Shown here: positions 1-5,273 of the stretch, piece after piece | Position numbering within the stretch: position 1 is the stretch's first letter | Layout: each line of letters opens with the position of its first letter | Assembly (NCBI GenBank): GCA_946614075.1 | Contig: CAMOGO010000078.1 | Span: 1 to 6,127, forward strand | Direction of reading: 5' to 3' | DNA length: 6,127 nt | DNA from: an uncultured Lachnospiraceae bacterium | GTDB lineage: Bacteria > Bacillota_A > Clostridia > Lachnospirales > Lachnospiraceae | The notes under the pieces: generated by a model | The model's input: only the letters and a program-made list of their open reading frames with translations | Told to the model about the DNA's origin: nothing | Database searches by the model: none | Translations under genes and position numbers: made by a program

Positions 1-69
1 TACAATGAGCTCCTCTATTTCGGCCTCGGCGTGGACGAAGAGGAGGAAGACGAGGAGGACGAGTACTAA
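1..69 (+). CDS. C-terminal end of an unidentified protein with an acidic tail (partial)
   Basis: Frame 1 is open from the first base to a TAA at 67-69 and gives 22 residues. They begin YNELLYFGLGVDEE and run into an almost purely Asp/Glu tail ending in Tyr. The start lies outside the window. The hydrophobic NELLYFGLG stretch looks like the last helix or strand of a folded domain, and the acidic run looks like a disordered C-terminal tail. The tail alone does not identify the family, so no function is given. The frame is favoured over the overlapping plus-strand reading of 5-232 because that reading gives a low-complexity Ser/Arg/Ala/Met-rich peptide unlike a folded protein. The next gene starts 135 bases downstream on the same strand, so it could belong to the same transcript. 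Confidence 0.6.
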   Translation, partial: YNELLYFGLGVDEEEEDEEDEY

Positions 70-204
70 GGCGCCGGGAGGGCTTGGCGCCGAGGCAGCT
101 GCGGGGACGAAGATGGCTGAGGCAGCGGAGAGCATGATGATGAGTGCCGAGACTGCCGGGATGGCGGCAGCGGTGGAATCACCGGCAGCAGAGAGGATGA
201 TGAG
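70..204 (+). other. Gap between the upstream gene and thpR, with short hairpins
   Basis: This 135-base spacer is rich in G and contains repeated GGCAGC words (around 94, 121, 167 and 184). Three short inverted repeats are visible: GGCGCC at 70-75 with GGCGCC at 86-91, directly after the upstream stop; CTGCCG at 153-158 with CGGCAG at 165-170; and CGGTG at 171-175 with CACCG at 180-184. None is followed by a T-run, so none is a convincing intrinsic terminator, and I see no good promoter. In such GC-rich sequence some pairing is expected by chance. Confidence 0.3.
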
Positions 205-705
205 ATGCGGTTGTTTGTGGCGATACAGTTGACCGATGAGATGAAGAAGAGCATCACGGGGACGCTTCACGCCTTGAAGCAGGCGGGCGTGAAGGGAAAC
301 TATGTGCCCCTGCCCAATCTCCATCTCACACTCGCCTTCATCGGGGAGACCGACGATCCCGGCGCCGTGAAGGAGGTCTTGAAGGACATTTCCTGGAAGC
401 CGTTCCGCCTGTCTCTTTCGGAGATGGGGAATTTCGGGGATCTGCTCTGGGTCGGCATGAAGGGAAACCAAGGCCTGTCCGCCGCGGCGAAGGCTGTGCG
501 GGACGCCCTCGACGCGGCCGGCATCCCCTACGATCGGAAGAAATTCAACCCGCATATCACGGTGGTTCGCAAGGCCATCGGCAGCTGGAAGCAGGTGCCT
601 GCCCCCAGGGGTGAGATGATGGTGAAGAAGATTTCCCTGATGAAGTCGACCTTTCAAGACGGGAAACCCGTCTACTCCGAGGTGTGCTCCTTTGAGCAGG
701 AATAG
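205..705 (+). CDS. thpR: RNA 2',3'-cyclic phosphodiesterase (2H phosphoesterase, LigT/ThpR family)
   Basis: The 166-residue protein carries the two HxTx motifs that define 2H phosphoesterases. H40-L-T42-L sits in NLHLTLAFIGE and H117-I-T119-V sits in FNPHITVVRK, with the usual spacing of about 75 residues. The N-terminus MRLFVAIQL is also typical of the bacterial ThpR/LigT branch, and the length is close to the family norm. Known members are cytoplasmic and open RNA 2',3'-cyclic phosphates to 2'-phosphates; some join tRNA halves through 2'-5' bonds in vitro. The ATG at 205 is preceded by GAGAGG at 191-196, 8 bases upstream. The stop is 32 bases before the VOC-fold gene, so the two are probably co-transcribed. 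Both catalytic motifs are intact. The true substrate in the cell cannot be read from sequence. Confidence 0.9.
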   Translation: MRLFVAIQLTDEMKKSITGTLHALKQAGVKGNYVPLPNLHLTLAFIGETDDPGAVKEVLKDISWKPFRLSLSEMGNFGDLLWVGMKGNQGLSAAAKAVRDALDAAGIPYDRKKFNPHITVVRKAIGSWKQVPAPRGEMMVKKISLMKSTFQDGKPVYSEVCSFEQE

Positions 706-737
706 ATGAGCTGGCAGAAAGTGCCGGGGAGTGAACG

Positions 738-1103
738 ATGAAGCTGAAAAAAATTTTGATTGTGGTCAAGGACATCGAGCGGGCCAGGAAATTTTACCAC
801 GACATGTTCGGGCTGGAAAAAGTCCTGGATCAGGGCGGGAACATGATCCTCACGCAGGGCCTGGTCCTGCAGGATGAGAAGATCTGGAGAGAGTTCCTGG
901 GGCGGGATGTCGTCCCGGAGAGCAACTCCTGCGAGCTTTACTTTGAGGAAAAGGACCTGGAGGCTTTTGCCCGGAAGCTGGACGCCCTCTACCCGGAGGT
1001 GCGCTATGTCAACCGGCTCACGGACCTGAGCTGGGGGCAGAAGATGATCTGTTTTTACGATCTGGACGGCAACCTGATCGAGGTCCGGACGCCGGCTGAA
1101 TGA
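738..1103 (+). CDS. VOC-superfamily (glyoxalase/dioxygenase-fold) protein
   Basis: The 121-residue protein has the paired beta-alpha-beta-beta-beta pattern of vicinal oxygen chelate proteins. The first module opens with KILIVVKDIERARKFYHDMFGL, close to the classic VxDlexaxxFYxxxfGL signature. The second ends in W99-G100 and FYDLDGNLIEV (107-116), the usual C-terminal signature with Glu115 as the expected last metal ligand. The first-strand histidine of glyoxalase I and many dioxygenases is absent; Lys5 is at about that place. Glu66 in CELYF may fill another ligand position. It may therefore be a small-molecule binding or resistance-type protein, or an enzyme with altered metal binding; the substrate is unknown. 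The ATG at 738 follows GGGGAG at 726-731 with 6 bases between. The gene follows thpR closely and precedes a 120-base structured gap. Confidence 0.82.
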   Translation: MKLKKILIVVKDIERARKFYHDMFGLEKVLDQGGNMILTQGLVLQDEKIWREFLGRDVVPESNSCELYFEEKDLEAFARKLDALYPEVRYVNRLTDLSWGQKMICFYDLDGNLIEVRTPAE

Positions 1104-1130
1104 AGCAAAGGAAGAGAAGAAATATGACAG

Positions 1131-1210
1131 GCTTTGCGGCAGGGAAGCGGAAAGTTGTGGCGTAAAGCCACGTGTCGGTTTCCCTCTGCGACAGCGTGGC
1201 GCGGCAAGGC
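1131..1210 (+). promoter_or_regulatory. Structured leader upstream of the ArsC-like gene, possible riboswitch or attenuator
   Basis: The strongest element is an 11-bp helix with one bulged G (1194): GCCACGTGTCG at 1167-1177 pairs with CGACA at 1189-1193 and CGTGGC at 1195-1200, around an 11-base loop. An outer stem of 7 pairs, one of them G-T, can form between GCTTTGC (1131-1137) and GCAAGGC (1204-1210). Between them a weak three-pair hairpin with a GGAAA loop (1146-1156) is possible, giving a three-way junction. GCCAC (1167-1171) can alternatively pair with GTGGC (1157-1161), so two folds compete. The CGTAAAGCCACG junction and a later GACAGC resemble the c-di-GMP-I (GEMM) riboswitch core, but several consensus bases differ. 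A weak promoter-like TATGAC lies at 1123-1128. There is no T-run, so transcription termination is not obvious; the ribosome binding site follows at 1214. Confidence 0.35.
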
Positions 1211-1213
1211 TAT

Positions 1214-1220
1214 GGGAGGA
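1214..1220 (+). promoter_or_regulatory. Ribosome binding site that fixes the ArsC-like start at 1224
   Basis: GGGAGGA lies 3 bases before ATG 1224, with the GGAGG core 4 bases away. This is rather tight but is the only good site here. The in-frame upstream starts at 1134 and 1212 have no such site, and the residues they would add do not match the protein family. Confidence 0.7.
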
Positions 1221-1223
1221 TTT

Positions 1224-1565
1224 ATGAACATTCAGATTTTCGGAACCAAGAAAAGCTCAGATACGCGCAAGGCGGAACGGTTTTTCAAGGAGCGCGGGGT
1301 CAAGTTCCAGAGCATTGACCTGAAGGAAAAAGGCCTCAGCAAGGGAGAGTTTCAGTCCGTCATGCAGGCAGTGGGCGGACTGGACGCGATGATCGATCCG
1401 GACTGCAAGGACAAAGATCTGCTGGCGCTCATCACTTACATCGCCGCGGAGGACCGCGCCGAAAAGGTGCTGGAAAACCAGACCGTCATCCGGCAGCCGA
1501 TCGTCCGGAACGGGAAACAGGCCACGGTCGGATACGCACCGGAGGTCTGGAAAACCTGGAAGTAG
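1224..1565 (+). CDS. ArsC/Spx/MgsR-family thioredoxin-fold protein lacking the active-site cysteines
   Basis: The 113-residue protein matches the ArsC/Spx family in length and order: an N-terminal strand and active-site loop (IQIFGTKKSSDTRKAERFF), a central helical insert, and the C-terminal NQTVIRQPIVRNGKQATVGY segment with Pro92 at the expected cis-proline position. In arsenate reductases and Spx the loop carries a catalytic or redox cysteine directly after GxxK/PxS. Here that place is Ser11 (codon 1254-1256), and the second position of the Spx CxxC is Thr14. The only cysteine is Cys61, in the helical insert. Classical arsenate reduction or CxxC switching therefore looks unlikely. A regulatory, binding or divergent role is more plausible, but this is inference. 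The gene has its own structured leader and is followed after 112 bases by the methyltransferase gene. Confidence 0.82.
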   Translation: MNIQIFGTKKSSDTRKAERFFKERGVKFQSIDLKEKGLSKGEFQSVMQAVGGLDAMIDPDCKDKDLLALITYIAAEDRAEKVLENQTVIRQPIVRNGKQATVGYAPEVWKTWK

Positions 1566-1577
1566 AGAAACACGGAA

Positions 1578-1634
1578 AAGGCATCGGAGCAGCCTGGGAA
1601 GGCACCGAGCCAGGGAGGCATCGAACCAAGATGG
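1578..1634 (+). repeat. Three degenerate direct repeats of about 20 bases in the ArsC-methyltransferase gap
   Basis: The words AAGGCATCGGAGC (from 1578), AAGGCACCGAGC (from 1599) and AGGCATCGAACC (from 1616) recur at spacings of 21 and 17 bases, each followed by a purine-rich tail. The copies are imperfect, so this may be an old decayed tandem repeat. The next bases (1633-1644, GGCGGAACAGAT) are a 12-base word that recurs exactly at 4084 and 4124. Confidence 0.4.
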
Positions 1635-1677
1635 CGGAACAGATGGCTCATCAGGATGCGATAACGAGGATCATAAA

Positions 1678-2277
1678 ATGACTACGGAGTCACAGTGGGA
1701 CAAGCTTTTGAAAATCAAGACAACCGGGCGGGATGACTCGCATGCGGGGCAGTTTTACTACCCCTACGAGCCGACGCCCTACTCGGTGCTGGAGCGCCTC
1801 GCCGCCAGCGGCTTCATCGGGAAGGGAAACACACTCATCGACTATGGCTGCGGGAAAGGCCGGGTGGGCTTCTTCCTGGCGAATCAGACCCGCTGCCGCT
1901 GCATCGGGATTGAGTTTGATGAGCGGATTTTCAAGGCCGCGCAGAAAAACAAGGAGAGCGCCGTTTCCGGCGGGCAGGTGGACCTGATCTGCGCTCACGC
2001 GGAGGCCTATGAGGTCCCCGCCGAGGCCGACCGGTTCTACTTCTTCAATCCCTTTTCCGTCGAAATCCTGAAAAAGGTGCTGGGGAAGATTCGGAAATCT
2101 CTGGACGAAAATCCCAGAAAAGTTTTCCTGGTTTTCTATTATCCCTCCGATGAATACTCGTTTTTCCTCATGGAGATGTGCAGCTGGGAGATGACGCTGG
2201 CGGATGAGGTCGACTGCATCGACCTGTTTGAAGGGGAGGACCGCCGGGAGAAATGCCTGGTATTCCGGATGGAGTAA
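1678..2277 (+). CDS. Class I SAM-dependent methyltransferase, substrate unknown
   Basis: The 199-residue protein shows a Rossmann-type SAM-binding core. Motif I is LIDYGCGKGRVGFF (53-66) with Asp55, Gly57, Gly59 and Gly61. The acidic end of the next strand is Glu79 in IGIEFD, the usual ribose-binding position. A motif IV-like FFNPF (122-126) follows strand 4. The N-terminal segment HAGQFYYPYEPTPYSVLERL (22-41) looks like a conserved substrate or cofactor lid. NPF recalls the NPPY-type motif of amino-methylating enzymes, so an N-methyl acceptor in nucleic acid or protein is possible but not shown. There is no target-recognition domain and no partner restriction gene, so a restriction-modification role is unlikely. 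ATG 1678 follows CGAGGA at 1665-1670, 7 bases away. The hydrolase gene starts 26 bases after the stop, so co-transcription is likely. Confidence 0.85.
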   Translation: MTTESQWDKLLKIKTTGRDDSHAGQFYYPYEPTPYSVLERLAASGFIGKGNTLIDYGCGKGRVGFFLANQTRCRCIGIEFDERIFKAAQKNKESAVSGGQVDLICAHAEAYEVPAEADRFYFFNPFSVEILKKVLGKIRKSLDENPRKVFLVFYYPSDEYSFFLMEMCSWEMTLADEVDCIDLFEGEDRREKCLVFRME

Positions 2278-2286
2278 AATCTCGAT

Positions 2287-2293
2287 GGGAGGA
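2287..2293 (+). promoter_or_regulatory. Ribosome binding site that sets the hydrolase start at 2304
   Basis: GGGAGGA lies 10 bases before ATG 2304. The in-frame ATG at 2253 would overlap the methyltransferase end and add 17 residues ahead of the Lys-rich start of the membrane anchor. TTG 2298 is also in frame, 4 bases from the site, and is a less likely alternative. Confidence 0.65.
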
Positions 2294-2303
2294 TGGTTTG
2301 CAG

Positions 2304-3389
2304 ATGAAGAAGAAAAAATCAAAGAAGAAAATCGTGCTGATAATCCTGCTTTGCCTTGTTGTTCTGGCGATCGCCGGATGGGGAGCCTTTTCGATCAGCA
2401 TTTACAATGAGAATTTCGATAAGCGGTTTGAGACTTACGAGCCATACAAATTCCACGTAGAGGATTTTGACGGCCTGACGCTGACGAGATATGAATTCCC
2501 CTCGGACAAGGGGCAGATGCTCGCCGGATATTTATACAGCGCGGGCGAGGAACAGCATGGGATCATCGTGATCGCACACGGCTTCGGGGCCGGGCACAAT
2601 TCGTACATGGACGTGGCGAATTTTTTTGCCCATCATGGCTACTATGTTTTCGCCTACGATGCTACGGGGAATGATGAGAGCGGCGGCGAGAGCCTCGGCG
2701 GCATTCCGCAGGGGCCGATCGACCTCGACCACGCGATTTCCTTTGTCGAGGACAGCGGCAATTTCCCCGATCTTCCGATCTGCCTGTTTGGGCACAGTTG
2801 GGGCGGCTACAGCGTGTGCAGCGTACTGACGTATCACCCCGAGGTCAAGGCTGTCATTGAGTGCTCCGGGTGCAATCGCTCCTCCGACCTGTTTGAGGCT
2901 GGCGGAAAGGAGCAGGCCGGGGACCTCATTTACACGATGATGCCGTTCATCAAGCTCCACGAGCGGCTGAAATTCGGGGATTACGCGGCAAACACAGCGC
3001 TGGATGGCTTCGCGGCGAGCGAGGCTGCCGTCATGATCGTGCACAGCGCCGATGATGACGTCGTGCCGATCGAGTACGGATACGATCTTTATTATGAGAA
3101 ATATCAGGGCGACCCGCGATTTACCTTTGTCCGGTACGAGGATAAGGGGCACAACGACATTTTCAACGACAGCAGCAACACCTACACCGACGAGTTCAAT
3201 GCCGAGTACAAAGAGTGGCTTGCGGCGCTTGATTACGATTACAAGGCAGAGGAGAATAAAGAGCGCTTCGCTGATGAACGGGCGGCTTACATCCGGGAAA
3301 ATCTCGATCGGGCGAGATGGAGCAGCCGGCTCGACGAAGAAATGCTTACTCAGTTTGTGAGCTTCTACGATGAGCATATCGGTGGTTAA
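2304..3389 (+). CDS. Membrane-anchored alpha/beta hydrolase (serine aminopeptidase S33-like)
   Basis: The 361-residue protein begins with a Lys-rich segment (MKKKKSKKK) followed by one hydrophobic stretch (about 10-33). This suggests a single membrane anchor with the catalytic domain outside the cytoplasm; no lipobox is visible. The hydrolase core is complete. HGFGAG (92-97) supplies the oxyanion hole, GHSWGG (163-168) is the nucleophile elbow with Ser165, HSADDDVVP (247-255) holds the acid (probably Asp251), and KGHND (281-285) holds His283. A charged helical extension of about 75 residues follows the catalytic His and ends in WSSRLDEEMLTQFVSFYDEH. The family includes esterases, lipases and peptidases, so the substrate cannot be assigned. 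It follows the methyltransferase gene by 26 bases. No terminator is seen in the 75 bases after it. Confidence 0.87.
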   Translation: MKKKKSKKKIVLIILLCLVVLAIAGWGAFSISIYNENFDKRFETYEPYKFHVEDFDGLTLTRYEFPSDKGQMLAGYLYSAGEEQHGIIVIAHGFGAGHNSYMDVANFFAHHGYYVFAYDATGNDESGGESLGGIPQGPIDLDHAISFVEDSGNFPDLPICLFGHSWGGYSVCSVLTYHPEVKAVIECSGCNRSSDLFEAGGKEQAGDLIYTMMPFIKLHERLKFGDYAANTALDGFAASEAAVMIVHSADDDVVPIEYGYDLYYEKYQGDPRFTFVRYEDKGHNDIFNDSSNTYTDEFNAEYKEWLAALDYDYKAEENKERFADERAAYIRENLDRARWSSRLDEEMLTQFVSFYDEHIGG

Positions 3390-3452
3390 GGCATGTGAAG
3401 CGTAGTGGAAGACTTGGATTAGGCCTTTGGATCGTAAATTTGCTGGGTTTTG

Positions 3453-3458
3453 AGAGGA
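3453..3458 (+). promoter_or_regulatory. Ribosome binding site supporting a GTG start at 3465
   Basis: AGAGGA lies 6 bases before GTG 3465. The ATG at 3463 is out of frame and meets TGA at once. TTG at 3450 overlaps this site and adds residues not expected before the first HAD strand. Further upstream, TTGGAT (3414-3419) and TAAATT (3435-3440) give only a weak promoter with a short 15-base spacer. Confidence 0.7.
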
Positions 3459-3464
3459 GACAAT

Positions 3465-4064
3465 GTGATTAAATCTGTGGTTTTTGACATCGGAGGTGTC
3501 CTTGCCGATTACAACGTGGTAGGTTTTTTGGGAGCGAAGGGCTTCGGAAAGGAGATGATCCGGCGCATCCTGAAGGCATCGGTCATGACGCCCTACTGGG
3601 GGATGTTTGAGCGTGATGAGGTGAGCGAGGAGGAGGCCCTGCAGGGCTTTGCAAGCGCCGATCCGGAGATTGAGGAGGAGCTGCGCCGGGCTTTTTCAAG
3701 TGTGGAAGGGATGCTGACGCCCCGGGACTTTGTGATCCCGCTGATGAAAGAGCTGAAAAGCGCTGGGTACGGCGTTTACTATCTTTCCAACTATTCCCGC
3801 AAGGCCTATGACGAGTGCGGCGAGTCGCTGGCCTTCATGCCCTACATGGACGGCGGCCTGGTTTCCTTCATGGCCGGAAAGACCAAGCCGGATCCGGAGT
3901 TTTTCCAAATGTTCCTGCGAGAGTATCAGCTGGAGGCAGCGGAGTGCCTGTTTGTCGACGATACAGAGGAAAATGTGGAAGCAGCCAAGGCTCTCGGCAT
4001 GGAAGGGATCGTCTTCCACAGACCGGAGGAAATCCAGGAGAAATTAGGGCTTGAGGAGAAGTAG
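3465..4064 (+). CDS. HAD-superfamily hydrolase, subfamily IA-like phosphatase
   Basis: From the GTG start the protein has 199 residues and opens with MIKSVVFDIGGVL, where Asp8 is the expected phosphorylated nucleophile. The second position of the DxD/DxG motif is Gly10, as in YihX-like and epoxide-hydrolase-type HAD proteins. A helical cap follows (about 15-85). Motif II is YLSNYS (106-111, Ser108), motif III is GKTKPDPEFF (138-147, probably Lys141) and motif IV is LFVDDTEENVEAAKALG (162-178, Asp165 and Asp166). All catalytic motifs are present, so it should be an active cytoplasmic phosphatase, perhaps on a sugar phosphate or another small phosphoester. The substrate is not readable from sequence. 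It is the last gene of the plus-strand run and is followed by tandem repeats and the terminator at 4190. Confidence 0.9.
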   Translation: MIKSVVFDIGGVLADYNVVGFLGAKGFGKEMIRRILKASVMTPYWGMFERDEVSEEEALQGFASADPEIEEELRRAFSSVEGMLTPRDFVIPLMKELKSAGYGVYYLSNYSRKAYDECGESLAFMPYMDGGLVSFMAGKTKPDPEFFQMFLREYQLEAAECLFVDDTEENVEAAKALGMEGIVFHRPEEIQEKLGLEEK

Positions 4065-4081
4065 GAAGTATCAAAAGAACT

Positions 4082-4185
4082 TGGGCGGAACAGATAGGTG
4101 AAAACGATAAGACGCCGGGCTCGGGCGGAACAGATAGGCGAAAACGATAAGACGCTGGGATCGGGCCGGAGACAGGCGAAAAAAC
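4082..4185 (+). repeat. 40-bp tandem repeat, two full copies and one decayed partial copy
   Basis: Copy 1 (4082-4121) and copy 2 (4122-4161) agree at 36 of 40 positions, counted by eye. Both contain GGGCGGAACAGATAGG and GAAAACGATAAGACGC. A third, shortened copy (about 4162-4185) keeps CGGGC, GGA, GACAGGCGAAAA with small gaps. The array lies between the HAD gene and the terminator and has no reading frame of note. The 12-base core GGCGGAACAGAT also occurs at 1633-1644. Confidence 0.85.
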
Positions 4186-4189
4186 ATTC

Positions 4190-4220
4190 AGGGCTGCTTG
4201 GGAAAGCCCCCAGCAGCCCT
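4190..4220. terminator. Bidirectional intrinsic terminator between convergent genes
   Basis: AGGGCTGCT (4190-4198) pairs perfectly with AGCAGCCCT (4212-4220). After one T-C mismatch, GGG (4200-4202) pairs with CCC (4208-4210) around a 5-base loop. On the minus strand the stem is followed, after 5 bases, by TTTTTT (complement of 4179-4184), which suits termination of panE. On the plus strand it is followed by a weaker T-rich stretch (4221-4228), which suits termination of the HAD gene run. It lies 7 bases from the panE stop. Confidence 0.85.
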
Positions 4221-4226
4221 TAATCT

Positions 4227-5144
4227 TTACCGGAAAATCCCTTGATTTTTCTCCTCCAGTGCCTTCACGGCGTGCCAGGCGAATTCATTATAAGGGGTCT
4301 CGACCCCGAGCTCTTTGCCCATCCGGATCAGTGTCCCGCAGAACATGTCGATCTCGGTGGGACGCTTGGCGTCGAGATCCTGCAGGGTGGAAAAACGGGC
4401 GTCGGGCGGGAGAGTCAGGTTTTTCCCGGCCGGGTTCTGCGGATTGGAGATGTCGATGCCCTTGGCAGCGGCTACGCGGATGACCTCCTCGCGCATGCGG
4501 GCGCTGATGGCCGCGACGTGGTCGCTGGCGGTGTAGGCGCCGAGGCCGCAGTTCAGGATGGCCTGCGGGATATTTTTGCTGATGTTCAGCGCATATTTGT
4601 ACCAGATCTCCTGCATGATATTCTCACGGACGTGATAGTGCACGGGCGTGCCCTCGAACAGGTCGCGGATAGCCTGCACGCGCTCGCTCATCTGCCCGTC
4701 CTTTTCGCCGAAAAAGACGCCCAGGGTGACATCCGGGTCGAAGCGGATCTCGTCCGTGCGGCGGGAGGCGATCTTCATGATCGAGTAGATCATGTGCTCT
4801 TCCCCGATGCGCTCCGCGATGATCTCCTCGCTGTCGACGCCGTTCAGGACGCTCATGACGATCGTGTGCTCGCCGGTCGCGGCCTCGATCAGGGGGAGGA
4901 CTTCCTGCAGGGCTCCGTATTTGACGGAGACGATCACGAGATCGACCTTGCCGATGGTCTCCGGGGTGCGGACGTTTAAGGCGATCGGGCAGCCGTTGAC
5001 GGTGATGCCGTCGCGGGCGAGCTTTTCGGCTCTTGCGCCGTCTGCGATGACGAACAGACTCTCGCCCAGACGCTCGCGCAATCCGGTGATGAAATAAGCG
5101 CCGACAGCGCCGGCTCCGATGATGGCTACGGTATGGATCTTCAT
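4227..5144 (-). CDS. panE: 2-dehydropantoate 2-reductase (ketopantoate reductase)
   Basis: The 305-residue protein matches the PanE/ApbA family throughout. The N-terminal Rossmann domain begins VAIIGAGAVGAYF with Gly10, Gly12 and Gly15 for NADPH. Next come SVKYGAL (73-79) and LNG with Asn101. The C-terminal helical domain has WYKYALNISKN with Lys183, Asn187 and Asn191, and STLQDL...RPTEID with Glu264; these correspond to the catalytic Lys and substrate-binding Asn and Glu residues of the E. coli enzyme. It should reduce 2-dehydropantoate to (R)-pantoate in pantothenate and CoA synthesis. No other pan gene is nearby, and paralogues acting on other 2-keto acids are common, so the exact substrate is less certain than the family. 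The start at 5144 has GGAGGA 5 bases upstream (5150-5155); an upstream in-frame ATG at 5207 overlaps the promoter. Confidence 0.9.
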   Translation of the reverse strand: MKIHTVAIIGAGAVGAYFITGLRERLGESLFVIADGARAEKLARDGITVNGCPIALNVRTPETIGKVDLVIVSVKYGALQEVLPLIEAATGEHTIVMSVLNGVDSEEIIAERIGEEHMIYSIMKIASRRTDEIRFDPDVTLGVFFGEKDGQMSERVQAIRDLFEGTPVHYHVRENIMQEIWYKYALNISKNIPQAILNCGLGAYTASDHVAAISARMREEVIRVAAAKGIDISNPQNPAGKNLTLPPDARFSTLQDLDAKRPTEIDMFCGTLIRMGKELGVETPYNEFAWHAVKALEEKNQGIFR

Positions 5145-5178
5145 ATGTCTCCTCCGAAGGTTGGTCGATTTTAAAGCG

Positions 5179-5207
5179 ATCATACCGAATATAGGGTGTG
5201 AAAGCAA
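5179..5207 (-). promoter_or_regulatory. Sigma-70-type promoter of panE
   Basis: Read on the minus strand, TTGCTT (5207-5202) and TATGAT (5184-5179) are separated by exactly 17 bases. Four of six bases match the -35 consensus TTGACA and five of six match TATAAT. The expected start of transcription, near 5172, gives a leader of about 28 bases that contains the GGAGGA site. This promoter also explains why translation should begin at 5144. Confidence 0.75.
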
Positions 5208-5273
5208 GTCTGGACGGAAAAATCTCCTGGAAAAGTGTGAGAAGAATGAAGAACCAAGAATCGAGAAACAGGA

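Noticed and set aside
70..91. GGCGCC inverted repeat as a terminator for the upstream gene
   Set aside because: The stem is only 6 bp, the loop is 10 bases and no T-run follows on either strand.
5..232. Plus-strand open frame of 75 codons over the first gap
   Set aside because: It is low in complexity, overlaps both the acidic tail and the thpR start, and lacks a ribosome site. The two flanking frames explain the region better.
1690..2322. Minus-strand open frame of 210 codons
   Set aside because: It is antisense to the methyltransferase with intact SAM motifs, and has no ribosome site or family signature.
2532..3377. Long minus-strand open frame of 281 codons
   Set aside because: It lies antisense inside the alpha/beta hydrolase gene, whose catalytic motifs are complete. 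The minus-strand product shows no recognisable motif; it is a shadow of GC-rich codon use.
205..4064. Undescribed multi-gene defence or signalling island
   Set aside because: Each gene belongs to a common housekeeping-type family. There is no nuclease, toxin, CARF, TIR, STAND or mobile-element marker, and base composition looks uniform by eye.
4242..4979. Plus-strand open frame of 245 codons
   Set aside because: It is antisense to panE, which has all family motifs, a good ribosome site and a promoter. The plus-strand translation is rich in Asp, Gly, Val and Ala without a domain pattern.
5161..5195. Plus-strand promoter for the metallophosphoesterase overlapping the panE promoter
   Set aside because: Candidate boxes such as TCGATT with AATATA or TATAGG match the consensus poorly or have unsuitable spacing.
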